From NCBI GenBank assembly GCA_003176045.1, contig PSRM01000182.1, positions 1 to 64,000 of the forward strand: a DNA stretch of 64,000 bases, in the 5' to 3' direction. The DNA comes from Verrucomicrobiota bacterium. GTDB taxonomy: Bacteria > Verrucomicrobiota > Verrucomicrobiia > Limisphaerales > UBA8199. Below the pieces are notes generated by a model, which was given only the letters and a program-made list of their open reading frames with translations, was not told the DNA's origin and searched no databases. Positions 18,710 through 29,110 of the stretch are shown here, piece by piece. The first letter of the stretch is position 1, and each line of letters opens with the position of its first letter. Made by a program: the position numbers and the translations under genes.

Positions 18710-18931
18710 TCACGGCTGCAACACTGCCTGATAATATCGCTGCCCGTTCGTCGCCGGATCGTAATAAGTGTAAGGAGCGTTGAGATAGACATTGGTAAGT
18801 GCCGTCCAGGTAGCGGGGTTTGCCATTGCCGGTGTGTAGTCCAGCCGATACATGCCGTTGCTCGGCGGGGTGAAGCGCATGCCGAAATAGAAATGCTCGG
18901 TAATTACGCATACTTTTGATACACAAGCCAT
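18710..18931 (-). pseudogene. Probable C-terminal fragment of a secreted protein
   Basis: Reads YFGMRFTPPSNGMYRLDYTPAMANPATWTALTNVYLNAPYTYYDPATNGQRYYQAVLQP, resembling the C-terminal end of a larger protein; no upstream gene body. Confidence 0.5.
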
Positions 18932-19016
18932 TCCCTTACGGGGCAGGGTGTGGGATCCGAAATCCGGAATCGGTTAGAGCCGTGTGACGTTTACCGCTAG
19001 TCTGGTGTCCGCTACA

Positions 19017-19670
19017 CTACAGCTCGTTGCGGTGGTCCATGGCGAATTGCAGCAGGCGGTTGGGGCCGTGCAAATCGAGCTTCGTGCAGATATTGCGGCG
19101 GTGGGTGCTGACGGTGGCTTCGCTGATAAAAAGTTCCGAGGCGATCTCGCGGCTGGTTTTATTCGCGGCGACCCGGCGCAAGACCTCACGCTCCATCCGG
19201 GTGAGCGACAGAATGCCAGGGACCGCCTGCTCCAATTGCTGGCCGGCCTTGCGCCACCTCACCAGGTAAGAGGAAACCTGGGGGCTGAGATAAGTTTCCC
19301 CGGCGGCCACGGCGCTGAGGCAATCGAACAGCTCGGTGCTGAGGTTATCCTTGAGGATGTAGCCCTGAACGCCGGAGTCCATCGCCTCGCGGAAAAGGCC
19401 CTCCTCCTTGTGCATGGTGAGCATGACTACCGGCACCGCTATGCGTTCGCGCTTCAGAGCGCTCATCAAATCCAGGCCGCTGCCCTGAGCCAGCTTCATG
19501 TCGGTCAGGATGAGATCAGGGCGGAGTTGGCGGACCAGGGCCAGAGCGGACGATGGGTCGGCAGCTTCACCCACGACCGTATAATCACGGGAACGGCTAA
19601 GCACGCGCAGCAGCCCTTCGCGGAAAATGGGGTGATCTTCCACGATCAGGATTCGCACAGTCGTTGGCAT
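19017..19670 (-). CDS. NarL/FixJ-type response regulator
   Basis: Receiver domain (VRILIVEDHPIFREGLLRVL...DLILTDMKLAQGSGLDLM) plus LuxR HTH (LTRMEREVLRRVAANKTSREIASELFISEATVSTHRRNICTKLDLHG). Confidence 0.93.
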   Translation of the reverse strand: MPTTVRILIVEDHPIFREGLLRVLSRSRDYTVVGEAADPSSALALVRQLRPDLILTDMKLAQGSGLDLMSALKRERIAVPVVMLTMHKEEGLFREAMDSGVQGYILKDNLSTELFDCLSAVAAGETYLSPQVSSYLVRWRKAGQQLEQAVPGILSLTRMEREVLRRVAANKTSREIASELFISEATVSTHRRNICTKLDLHGPNRLLQFAMDHRNEL

Positions 19671-19719
19671 ATCAATTTCAAACCACAGATGAACCCAGCG
19701 TGGCGGAGCCGCAACCGAA

Positions 19720-19771
19720 GGGTTAAATAGGTTAAATGAGTTAAATGGTTAAATGGGTTACAAGGGTTACA
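19720..19771. repeat. (gttaaat)n-type short tandem array
   Basis: gggttaaataggttaaatgagttaaatggttaaatgggttacaagggttac. Confidence 0.7.
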
Positions 19772-19996
19772 TTGGAAAATTTGCGCGGCTTGCGAGAACT
19801 GTCATGCATAGTAGTGCATAGTAGTACGGATGAACACGGATACACCCAGCGCGGCGGAGCCGCAGCCGAAGATAGACAGATTCATTGAAGGACAGAATCA
19901 TTTTCAACCAGAAATGATTCTGTCCTGCCATGATTCTGTCTCAATGTTCACTCGCCGCGGCTTACAATCCACCACTCACAATTCACCACTCACTAG

Positions 19997-22900
19997 TCAC
20001 TTTGTCTTAAGTGGCAATCTGGCTTCAACCAGCGTGCCGGAACCTGGCTGGGAGTGAATTGTAATCTGTCCGCCGAGCAGCCGCACACGATCATTCATTC
20101 CGGCCAACCCCATGCCATGGATTTTTCCAGCGCCGGACTGATGGCTGGCCGGATCGAAACCTTCGCCATTATCACGGACCCGGCAGTGCAAAAAACCGTC
20201 TTCGGACCAGGCGCGCACTTCGACAAAACTGGCGCGGGCATGTTTGACGACGTTGTTCAAACTTTCCTGGACCAAACGATAGAGGTGGATTTCCGCTTCC
20301 GGGGCCAATAGACCATCCAGTGGCTCGAATTGCGCCGACAAACGCAGGTCCGCGGGTTCGACTGCCAAACGGACAGCGTGTTCCAAAGCTTTGGTCAATC
20401 CAAGGCGATCCAATTCCGGTGGCCGCAGCGCGTGACTGATGGTGCGCAACTCGTCGAGCGCTTTTGCCGACAGATTGGCAATCGCCGCCAGGTCCTCGCG
20501 CATTTCCTCGGCGGGCGCCGGCGGGGCGCATGCGAGCGAGGCTGTGTTCTTGATGACGAGCAGGTTTTGGCCAAGGCCATCGTGCAACTCGCCCGCAATG
20601 CGCTTGCGCTCCTGCTCCTGCGACTCGATGAGCCGGCGGGAGAAATTCTGTTGGGCGGCGCGTTGCGCTTCAAGCCGCGAAACGCGGCGCCAGTAGGTGC
20701 CGACAACCATGCCGACGATGGCCAGCGCCGAGAGACCTCGAAACACAGCGGTTTGATGCCACGCGGGCAACACAACGAACGGCAGCGCTGCGCCCGTTTC
20801 GTTCCAGAAGCCGTCACAATTGGCTGCGAGCACCGTGAAATTGTAGTGGCCGGGGCCCAGGTGTGGGTAATAAGCGGCGCGGCGCGTGCCGGCCTCGAAC
20901 CAATCCTTATCTACTGGCGCCAGCCGGTATTTGAAGGAGAGCCGTTCCGAATTGACGAAGCTTAGCCCGCTGTACTGAATTTCGATGTCAGCTTTGCCCG
21001 GCGGAACCCGCAACGGGCCCTCGATCGACTGCGGCTGACGGTCCACCACAAACGCTTCGATAACCACCGGAGGCGGGTTGGTATTGATGACCAACGATGC
21101 CGGGTCAATCACCGCCACGCCTTCCTGGGTGGGAAACCACAGCTTGCCGTCACGCGTTTTCACACCTGCGGGCGAGCGCCCGCCATTGCACTCGCTGGTG
21201 AGCATGCCGTCGTTCCTGCCATAGGCAACAGAATTGATCGAGCGGCGGCGGCCTTCCGCAAACTCGTTCAGTTCGCGTTTGCGAACCCGGTAAATCCCGT
21301 GGGAGGAACTCATCCAGAGATTGCCGGCTGCATCCTCAAGGATTTGGAACACACCATCATCGAACATCCCCTCTCGGGTCGTGTAGCGGGTAAAGCGGTC
21401 CTGCTTTAAGCGCGCCAATCCTCCATCCGTGGTCCCGATCCAGAGTGTGCCATCCGTATCTGCGTACAGCGCGCACACATGGTCGCTCGGTAATCCCTCC
21501 TTTTCCGTCCAGTTGGTAAATCGGCCTTTTGTTATTCTCGTCAAACCGGACTGGCTGCCGATCCACATTGAGCCGCCTGCGTCTTCAGTGATTACGGAAA
21601 TGGTTTCTCCGCAGAAACCGTCCCGGTTTGTATAGCTGGATAATTCGCCATTTCGGTAAGACCATAATCCGTGTTCGCCGCCGAACCATAGGACACCGGC
21701 ATGGTCCTCATAGAAGGCGTTGACGCACTGGTTGGTTAATGGCACCGGGACATCTGCCAGATCGAGCCGGTCGCCCTGCAAAATGCCGACCCCTGCCACC
21801 CAGCTAAACCACAAGCGGCCAGTTCGGTCCTGGCCCAACGCCGTCGCCTCGAATCGCATCCCTCCCAGACCGAAGTTTGTCACCGTGCCGGCCTGGATGC
21901 GCGCCAGTCCCTGTCCCCAGAAGCCAAGCCAGACCGCTCCTGCGCGGTCCTCCAATACGGGGTAAATGTTGGGTGCGCGCAGCCCTTCCTGCATCGAGAA
22001 AACATTGGCGATTTGCTTGCGCGCGCGGAAGAGTCCACAGCCAACCGTTCCGATCCATAGATTGCCCTCCCGGTCCTCGAACAAAACCGTGATGCCACTC
22101 TTGAACGGATTGTTTCCTTGTGGCAGTGGACTGGAGGATTGGGTGTTCGCGGAAGGATAACCGGTGAACACACCGTCCTTCAGCCGACCCAGCCACGGGC
22201 CCGCGGCGCCAATCCATACGTTGCCGGTGCGATCCTCACAGGCGATGAACTTATCCCAGGTGGCCAATATCTCGCGCGGCAAGCCGTCTGGCTGCCCGTA
22301 AATCTTCACGACCTTGCCCTCCCGAACCTTCACCAACTCCCCGCGCTCGGTCGCCAGCCACCAATTCTCGTATTGATCCGGGATCAGAAAGGTGACGCGG
22401 CTCGACGCCTCTTTCTCGACGCTAAAGGTCGTGAGTTTTCCGCGACTGAATACGTGGAACCGGTCTCCAACTTTCGCCCAAAAAATTCCCGCCGCTCTTC
22501 CCCGGAATGGCACGTTCGGCAGCGCTGCTCCATTGGCTTGCAGCGCAGGCCGAACGCGGCCATCCCTTAATTGCAGCACCTGACCACCAACACCGGCCCA
22601 AAGGTTTCCTTTTTCGTCACCCGAGATCGAGTCCACACTCCCGGCTGGCAGTCCCTCAGCAGTGCCAAATACACTGAATTTTCCGTTTTGGTAGCGGATC
22701 AACCCACCTTCGACCAGTCCGATCCAAAGAGCCCCCTCGCAGTCCTCGTACAGCACCAACACACGATTGGACGGAAGGGCCGGCGTATTGGCGCGGTTAA
22801 ACACCGTGAAGCGAACACCATCGAAGCGAGCCAGCCCATCGAGCGTGCCCACCCATAGATAACCATCGCGCGTTTGAACAATTGCGCGCACGTCGTTTCG

Positions 22901-23146
22901 CGGCAAACCCGAATCTGACGTCCACACGTCGAACCGATATTCGGCTAACACGGTGCAGGTTGCCAGGAACAACGCGCAAATCGCCAGACGCCACCAACAT
23001 CTGAGGGCTGTTGCTCGACGTTTGGTTCTAGTGGCGGCCACTGATCGAATTCTAACTCTGCGACTTTCGAGCGGAAGGAAAAAGAGTTCCAGAGCTGCCG
23101 CGGAGGCACATCTTAATTGTACCGTTAACCTGGACATTTCCCTCAC
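19997..23146 (-). CDS. Two-component sensor histidine kinase with N-terminal two-component-regulator beta-propeller, Y_Y_Y and HisKA_3 domains
   Basis: Propeller blades (TRDGYLWVGTLDGLARFDG, DREGNLWIGTVGCGLFR); kinase core ERKRIAGELHDGLGQNLLVIKN; ATPase motif VRDNGEGFDP. Confidence 0.92.
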   Translation of the reverse strand: MREMSRLTVQLRCASAAALELFFLPLESRRVRIRSVAATRTKRRATALRCWWRLAICALFLATCTVLAEYRFDVWTSDSGLPRNDVRAIVQTRDGYLWVGTLDGLARFDGVRFTVFNRANTPALPSNRVLVLYEDCEGALWIGLVEGGLIRYQNGKFSVFGTAEGLPAGSVDSISGDEKGNLWAGVGGQVLQLRDGRVRPALQANGAALPNVPFRGRAAGIFWAKVGDRFHVFSRGKLTTFSVEKEASSRVTFLIPDQYENWWLATERGELVKVREGKVVKIYGQPDGLPREILATWDKFIACEDRTGNVWIGAAGPWLGRLKDGVFTGYPSANTQSSSPLPQGNNPFKSGITVLFEDREGNLWIGTVGCGLFRARKQIANVFSMQEGLRAPNIYPVLEDRAGAVWLGFWGQGLARIQAGTVTNFGLGGMRFEATALGQDRTGRLWFSWVAGVGILQGDRLDLADVPVPLTNQCVNAFYEDHAGVLWFGGEHGLWSYRNGELSSYTNRDGFCGETISVITEDAGGSMWIGSQSGLTRITKGRFTNWTEKEGLPSDHVCALYADTDGTLWIGTTDGGLARLKQDRFTRYTTREGMFDDGVFQILEDAAGNLWMSSSHGIYRVRKRELNEFAEGRRRSINSVAYGRNDGMLTSECNGGRSPAGVKTRDGKLWFPTQEGVAVIDPASLVINTNPPPVVIEAFVVDRQPQSIEGPLRVPPGKADIEIQYSGLSFVNSERLSFKYRLAPVDKDWFEAGTRRAAYYPHLGPGHYNFTVLAANCDGFWNETGAALPFVVLPAWHQTAVFRGLSALAIVGMVVGTYWRRVSRLEAQRAAQQNFSRRLIESQEQERKRIAGELHDGLGQNLLVIKNTASLACAPPAPAEEMREDLAAIANLSAKALDELRTISHALRPPELDRLGLTKALEHAVRLAVEPADLRLSAQFEPLDGLLAPEAEIHLYRLVQESLNNVVKHARASFVEVRAWSEDGFLHCRVRDNGEGFDPASHQSGAGKIHGMGLAGMNDRVRLLGGQITIHSQPGSGTLVEARLPLKTK

Positions 23147-23148
23147 GA

Positions 23149-23263
23149 GCGCCGGGTGAGGGCACCCGGCCTACAGGCGCAGCGCTTTGGACATGCAGGC
23201 CGAGTGCCCTCACCCGGCGCTTTGGGCATGTAGGCCGGGTGCCCTCACCCGGCGCTTTGGGCA
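23149..23263. repeat. Triplet of gtaggccgggtgccctcacccggcgctttgg palindromic units
   Basis: Three near-identical hairpins: gcgccgggtgagggcacccggcctac, gcaggccgagtgccctcacccggcgctttggg, gtaggccgggtgccctcacccggcgctttggg. Confidence 0.85.
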
Positions 23264-23612
23264 CGTGCTCCAAGCAGTAACGGGACTTTCAAGATATGCC
23301 CCAAGGGGGCGGGGACGGCCTCGTCCCAGCAATGTCCGGGGGGAAGCACGACGGCCCTCTGCCGTTGTTCGCCTTCGAGGGCCGTCTCTGGCAGGCGGGA
23401 AACAACAAAAACCGCCTGCGACTCTGAATTAAGTTAGCCCAATGCGGCGAGAGTGGCCATGGGGCGAATGGCTGAGTTGAGATTACTGACCCGCCTCCGC
23501 CCCGCTACGGCGCGGCAAGCCACTGACCACCGACCACTGACTACGGACTACGGACTACGGACTCGACGAAGTTCTCGACAAAGTTCTCGACAAAGTTGCC
23601 CCTTCCCGCGGA

Positions 23613-26135
23613 TCACCCCTTGCCAACAGTGGCCAGGCGGCCGAGGATTTCGCGCAGTTCACGGACGCGCGGGGGCTTGCTCAGGAGGCCGTCCACGTGC
23701 TCGGGGATGTCGCCATCGGCGCGCATGAAGGCGCCCCAGCCAGTGAGCATCACGATCGGTGTGCGCGGCGATTCAGCTTTTAAAGTTTTGGCGACCTGCC
23801 GGCCATCTACAAAGGGCATGCCCAGATCGGTGATGATAACGTCGAAGCTGCGATTGCGTTCGGCCGCCACGCGGAAAGCATCAATGCCGGTTTGGCCGCC
23901 ATCGGCTGTTTGCACGGTGTGGCCATCGGCCTCGAGCACTTCCTTAAGCAGTTCGCGCAGCAGCGGTTCATCATCAATGCACAGGATGCGCAAAGGAGGC
24001 GGTGGAAGGATTTCCTCCGGGTTTTGACCCAGCACCTTTGCTTTTCGAGGCAGAGGCAGGAAGAGCTGAATGCTGGTGCCCTGGCCTAATTGGCTGTTGA
24101 TTTCAATCCGCCCTTCGTGCCGCTCCATAACGCCATAAACCATCGCCAGGCCAAGGCCTGTGCCCCGAGTGCCTTTGGTGGAAAAGAACGGCTCCAGACA
24201 GCGCTGCCGCGTCTCGGTATCCATGCCGATGCCGTTGTCCGCCACTTCGAGAATGGCGTAGGTGGAACCGTCCTGTTCCACGTGAGGCAAAGGACTGAGC
24301 CGGGTGCCGATGAGAACCTGGCCGCCATTTGGCATGGCATCCAGGGCGTTGAGAATAAGGTTAGTCAAGGCTTCCCGCAGTTCGCTTTCGAGTCCGAGGA
24401 TGGCGGGCAACCCGGACGTTAATTGCGTTTGCACTTCGACCATGATGCCTTTGCCCTGCGGGATGTCCCGCCAGCGGGGCCGGGTCATTTCAATGACCTG
24501 TTCGACGAGGCGGTTTAGGTCCACCGGATGAACGGGCTCGCGCTCCTCCCGCCGGCGATAGAACTCGCGCAACCGCGCGACGATGTGGGCGATGTCCTCT
24601 CCGGCCGTGCGAATGTAAGTGAGCTGCTTTATTGCGTTTTGAGAGAGGTCGGGTTCATGCTGCAGGACCATTTGGGAAAAGCCGACCACCGGAGCCAGGG
24701 CATTGTTGATGTCGTGCGCGATGCCGCTGGCCATTTGCCCCAGGGCGCGCAGGCGGTCCTGTTGCATGACCGCCTGTTGGGTTTGGCGCAGTTCGTTGTA
24801 CGCAGTTTCGAGCTGTTGATGCAGGCGGGCCTGGTGGACGGCGAGGGAGACCTGCTCGCTGAGCATGCGCAGGAATTCACATTCGCCGCTGCTGAAGCTG
24901 TCAGGTTCCGAGCGGGCCACAATTAGCAAGCCGAAGAATTTACCCTCGACGGTCAGGGGCGCTTTGACGGTGCAAAAGATGCCAGCGGCAGCAAGATGTT
25001 GGGCCAGTTCGCCGGTGACCTGGCGGGTATCCGGCACATACAGGGTCTTGCCACTCATGCAATGCGCGTGCGCCGAGGCTGTCAATGTCACAAACCCGCC
25101 CTGAATCAAATCGAGTTTAGCTGCGCCTTTGACATCCAATTGCCGGAGGGCGGAAATCTTCAACCGCTCCGAATCCGGTTCGTAAAAGCCGATGAGGCCC
25201 ATGTCCATGTGCAGGTGCTCTTCCAACTGGCGCAGCACAACCTGCTGGATGCGGGTGAGGTCCTGGCGCTCAGAGATGACCTGGGTGATTTTGTTGAGCA
25301 GACTGATGTGGGTTAATTGCTGGCGCATGCCCTGCTGGGCCTGGGCGCGCTCGGCAACTTCCGCTTCGAGCGCCTGAGTGCGTTCCTGGACGCGTTTTTC
25401 GAGTCTGTCATGGGCTTGTTGCAGGGCAGCGTCGCGCGCCTGAATCTGCTCGAGCATTTCGTTAAAGCCACCAATTAACTGGCCCAGTTCGTCATCGCTG
25501 CTTTGTGTGGCGCGCACCGAATAATTTTTCTGCAGGGACACCGAGCGGGCCGTGCCCGCCAGCTCAGATAAGGGCGCCGAAATGACCCGTTGGAGCATCG
25601 CGGACAAGACCAGCGCGACTAGCGAGGAGAGCAGGACGAAAGGCACGATGATCTCGGTGTAGCGCACCAGCCGTTCGCGCCATTCCAGCAAATCGCTTTT
25701 GAGATAGACCTGCCCCAACTCCTCGCCATTAAACACCACCTGGTGGAACAGGACCAGGTGCTTGCGCTCGAACCGGGAACCGTTGGGCTCCGGGCGGCGG
25801 GGGGGAAGATCTTTGCTGGCTACATCGCGTGAATAATGCGCGAAAACCTTTCCCTGCCGATACAGGCAGGCAGTAACAATATGCGGCCGGGCCGCCAGTG
25901 AATGGAGGATTTCCTGCGCGTTGGCATCGTCCCCGAAACGCAACGACGCCGTGCTTTGATTGCCAATCAACTCGGCCAGCGACCCTAGATCGCGGCTCAT
26001 CGAGAGTCGAAACGTGAACAACTCGTAGGCGACGAAAGCCCCCGCCATTAGCAACAGGGCGCAGAGGCTGACGCCCATGATCATGAGCACCAGTTTGCGT
26101 TTGATGGAAAGATTACTCAATGAGCGCCAGATCAT
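23613..26135 (-). CDS. Hybrid sensor histidine kinase (HAMP, GAF, HisKA, HATPase, receiver)
   Basis: GQMASGIAHDINNALAPVVGFSQMVL H-box; DNGIGMDTETRQRCLEPFFSTKGTRGTGLGLAMVYG; C-terminal receiver RILCIDDEPLLRELLKEVL...DVIITDLGMPFVDG. Start at MIWRSL (26135) preferred. Confidence 0.92.
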   Translation of the reverse strand: MIWRSLSNLSIKRKLVLMIMGVSLCALLLMAGAFVAYELFTFRLSMSRDLGSLAELIGNQSTASLRFGDDANAQEILHSLAARPHIVTACLYRQGKVFAHYSRDVASKDLPPRRPEPNGSRFERKHLVLFHQVVFNGEELGQVYLKSDLLEWRERLVRYTEIIVPFVLLSSLVALVLSAMLQRVISAPLSELAGTARSVSLQKNYSVRATQSSDDELGQLIGGFNEMLEQIQARDAALQQAHDRLEKRVQERTQALEAEVAERAQAQQGMRQQLTHISLLNKITQVISERQDLTRIQQVVLRQLEEHLHMDMGLIGFYEPDSERLKISALRQLDVKGAAKLDLIQGGFVTLTASAHAHCMSGKTLYVPDTRQVTGELAQHLAAAGIFCTVKAPLTVEGKFFGLLIVARSEPDSFSSGECEFLRMLSEQVSLAVHQARLHQQLETAYNELRQTQQAVMQQDRLRALGQMASGIAHDINNALAPVVGFSQMVLQHEPDLSQNAIKQLTYIRTAGEDIAHIVARLREFYRRREEREPVHPVDLNRLVEQVIEMTRPRWRDIPQGKGIMVEVQTQLTSGLPAILGLESELREALTNLILNALDAMPNGGQVLIGTRLSPLPHVEQDGSTYAILEVADNGIGMDTETRQRCLEPFFSTKGTRGTGLGLAMVYGVMERHEGRIEINSQLGQGTSIQLFLPLPRKAKVLGQNPEEILPPPPLRILCIDDEPLLRELLKEVLEADGHTVQTADGGQTGIDAFRVAAERNRSFDVIITDLGMPFVDGRQVAKTLKAESPRTPIVMLTGWGAFMRADGDIPEHVDGLLSKPPRVRELREILGRLATVGKG

Positions 26136-26806
26136 GGTTGAATCGAAGGGGTCAGGATTGCAGCGACAAAACGCTTGCCACGAAATTTGTTGCAAGCCAA
26201 TAGAAGTCTCGATACGCCCCCTGACAGAGTGCACGCGGCAAGGACGGTTGGGCGGGGAGCGAGGGCGGCGGTCTTTCGGCGAGCCAGATTGAGGAGCTTG
26301 GCGCTGATTCTCAGGCCCACTTGCCTGGCTGCAGCATCATTAATCTCGAACTTCACTTTCTTGTCTTCGATTAAAAAATTGATCACGCCGCCGGCGGCTG
26401 TAAAACCCTCCATCTTGCCTACGGTCAAGACGGGCGCTCCCTTGAGGCCGCTGAGCAGCTCGGCCAGGCGCTTCTGGTCGGAGTTTCCGGTGAACAGGAT
26501 GTGGCAGGCGCGAGCGTCTGTGATCGGCCGCGAATCCAGGCGCATCATGCGAAGCCCTCGCCCCTGAACGGTTTTATTTCGAATGATTGCTTCCAGTTCC
26601 GCGGCGAGCGGATCTGCGTTTAACACCCCGATCACTACCGGGCTATCCGGTCCCGAGAACGCCGCTGGCGGCCACGCCACAAATTCGGCGAAGTGATACA
26701 AGTAGGCCGCTTCGACCTGATATTCGGAGGTGGCCGCCTCCTGGGCGCCAGCAGTAAAATCCCGCAGGGACGCGGCAATGAGCAAAGCAAATAAGGGGAA
26801 TCTCAT
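26132..26806 (-). CDS. YfiR family (DUF4154) periplasmic protein
   Basis: EYQVEAAYLYHFAEFVAWPPAAFSGPDSPVVIGVLNADPLAAELEAIIRNKTVQGRGLRMMRLDS...CHILFTGNSDQ: DUF4154 pattern; overlaps the kinase start. Confidence 0.88.
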   Translation of the reverse strand: MRFPLFALLIAASLRDFTAGAQEAATSEYQVEAAYLYHFAEFVAWPPAAFSGPDSPVVIGVLNADPLAAELEAIIRNKTVQGRGLRMMRLDSRPITDARACHILFTGNSDQKRLAELLSGLKGAPVLTVGKMEGFTAAGGVINFLIEDKKVKFEINDAAARQVGLRISAKLLNLARRKTAALAPRPTVLAACTLSGGVSRLLLACNKFRGKRFVAAILTPSIQP

Positions 26807-26834
26807 GGTGCTCAGTGCTCTGGGCCTTGCTCTT

Positions 26835-28856
26835 TCATCGTTTCCCGCCGAACTGCCATGTTATTTGGCCATAGATTCCCCAGGGCACTTCCGTTCTTTG
26901 TGTGCCAACAAAAGTGGGAGCAAACTCGCCGTGATGGTCGTGCAAGAGGTTTTGGCCGACTACTGCCAACTCGAGGTCCGGCCTGGCGTGCCAGGCGAGA
27001 CGGACGTCCAGGGCGACATAACTTTTCACGCTCAGCGCGGGCAGCTCGTCCACGTATCGCAGATTGGCGTCCAACGCCAGCCGCCACGGCAAGTCCATCG
27101 AAGAGCGTAGGGCGGCCTGTTGTTGAGGGCTGTTCCCTTCCTCAAACGCGACGGAAGTCGTGTCGGTGCTGTCCGAAGCTGTGTGCAGATGCATTTTCAA
27201 TAAGCTGTAGGCCGGGCGCAAACGCCACCAATCACAGACCTGCCATACGGCGGCCAACTCGAAGCCGTAAGTATAGCCATGAAGCTTGTTGTCCAGTGTT
27301 ACAGGAATGAAAATTGGAATGGGCCCAGGCCCGGGCGCAAAGGGCGCGCCTGTTTCCTGGCTGCGGAGGCGGTCGTAGTCGTTGTAGAACGAGGCCAGGT
27401 CGAAGGACAGATCAGGTCGCGGCTGAATCCGGTAGCCCAGCTCGTAGGCGGTTAAAGCGTCCGAGTGATAATCGGGGTTGCCGGAAATCTGGATCACCAC
27501 AGGCGTCGGTGGCCTGGGCTGGTGCAACAAGACATCTTCGTCGGCCTGTGAAGGCGTGCGCACCGCGCGGGAAACCGCGGCCCAAATCGTCTGGTTCGCG
27601 CTGGGCGTCCAGAGCAGGCGTCCGTTGGGTTGGACTTCGAACCCAGTGAAATCGTTGTGTTCGAGTTTTGTGCCTAGCGTAAAACGCAACCGGTCCGGAA
27701 CTACCGACAGTTCATCCTGAACAAATCCGCTGAACCAGTGCAGTGCTTTATCAGGTGGGTTGAAAGAAACGGTGGGCGTTGGGGCCGTGCGATTTGCGCT
27801 GAACCGGTAGGCCAGACCCCACATCACATCGTTTCGCTGGCCCAGTGCGAAACGGTGCTGCGCATCTATATCAAAGGTGTCCCGGGTTTCCTTGAAGATG
27901 ACTGTGTCCTGCCTCGTCCGATCGTAATACATCTGTAGTGTGAAGTCGGACGAGTCGGAAATCCGGTGCGTCCATCGGCCCAGCACGTTGCCGCCATAGG
28001 TCCGATAATCATCCTGATGCGTGACCTGGTAGAAGGTTGGGAAATTGGATGGCGCATAGTTGGTGAAGGTTTGATTGGCTATGCTCGAGTAAATGTCGCC
28101 CTGGAGGGTAAACAGGTTTCCGCTCTGCTGCGTCAGGTCGTAGTCCATGCGAAATCCGCCCTGGCCCTTTTGCCAACTGTCGTCCGCTGAACTGCCGTCC
28201 GGAAGAACCGAATCAGCGCGATTAAAGTACTTTCCGTACACCCGCACATAGAGGTCCTGGGCAGGCTCAAAGCCGTATCGCACCCCGGCAAAACCACGTT
28301 CTTCATTGCCTCCGCCTGCTGTGACCAACAGCCCCTGGGTGTCCTTTGCAGATTTTGTAATAATATTAATGACACCGTTCACCGCATTTGCGCCCCACAG
28401 GCTGGCGCCCGGGCCGCGGATGACCTCGATGCGATCAATGTCTTCCATCAAGGTATCCTGCACGTTCCAAAAAACGCCGGAGAACAACGGGGTATAGAGA
28501 CTGCGCCCGTCCTGGAGAACGAGGAGTTTGTTTGCAAAAATGTCGTTGAAGCCTCGGGCGCTGATGGCCCATTGCTGCTGGTCTGCCTGCGCCACGTCCA
28601 GCCCTGGAATCAGCCGAAGCGCCTCGGGAATGCTCGTCGCGCCGGAACGATGGATGTCCTCCTGGGTCAGCACCGCGATGGCCGCCGGCGTGGCCGAGAG
28701 TTTCTCCGGCCGCTTGCTGGGTGTGTACACCTGAATATCCAGCAGCTTCTCGATCGGCAAGTCCGCGAGATCCTTTTTGTCAGGCCCATTTTCCTGCGAC
28801 CGCCCGGCAAAAGCAACACCCAGCAGGAAGGCCAGTACAACTGTAATGGCTTTCAT
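26835..28856 (-). CDS. TonB-dependent receptor (outer-membrane)
   Basis: Plug domain TPAAIAVLTQEDIHRSGATSIPEALRLIPGLDVAQ...DTLMEDIDRIEVIRGPGASLWGANAVNGVINIITK and beta-barrel body. Confidence 0.93.
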   Translation of the reverse strand: MKAITVVLAFLLGVAFAGRSQENGPDKKDLADLPIEKLLDIQVYTPSKRPEKLSATPAAIAVLTQEDIHRSGATSIPEALRLIPGLDVAQADQQQWAISARGFNDIFANKLLVLQDGRSLYTPLFSGVFWNVQDTLMEDIDRIEVIRGPGASLWGANAVNGVINIITKSAKDTQGLLVTAGGGNEERGFAGVRYGFEPAQDLYVRVYGKYFNRADSVLPDGSSADDSWQKGQGGFRMDYDLTQQSGNLFTLQGDIYSSIANQTFTNYAPSNFPTFYQVTHQDDYRTYGGNVLGRWTHRISDSSDFTLQMYYDRTRQDTVIFKETRDTFDIDAQHRFALGQRNDVMWGLAYRFSANRTAPTPTVSFNPPDKALHWFSGFVQDELSVVPDRLRFTLGTKLEHNDFTGFEVQPNGRLLWTPSANQTIWAAVSRAVRTPSQADEDVLLHQPRPPTPVVIQISGNPDYHSDALTAYELGYRIQPRPDLSFDLASFYNDYDRLRSQETGAPFAPGPGPIPIFIPVTLDNKLHGYTYGFELAAVWQVCDWWRLRPAYSLLKMHLHTASDSTDTTSVAFEEGNSPQQQAALRSSMDLPWRLALDANLRYVDELPALSVKSYVALDVRLAWHARPDLELAVVGQNLLHDHHGEFAPTFVGTQRTEVPWGIYGQITWQFGGKR

Positions 28857-29110
28857 TTAAATTACCGAAATACGCCCTTTTTAAGCAGCTTATGTGCCCC
28901 TGTCCGGGGCCGGCGGCGTCTCGCCAGCGAGACGATTCATTGGGGGTTAGTATTCCGTCTGTGCAGCCGTGGTGGGAGTAGATCAGTAGCGGTTGGCAAG
29001 GGGTAGCTGTCCCATTTCGAGACACGCGCAAGCATTGGCTCAAACAGAACTCCGCTTGAACTCTCGCATCAGACGGAATGTGCCGAACTCCACACGGTTG
29101 CCGCGGCAGG

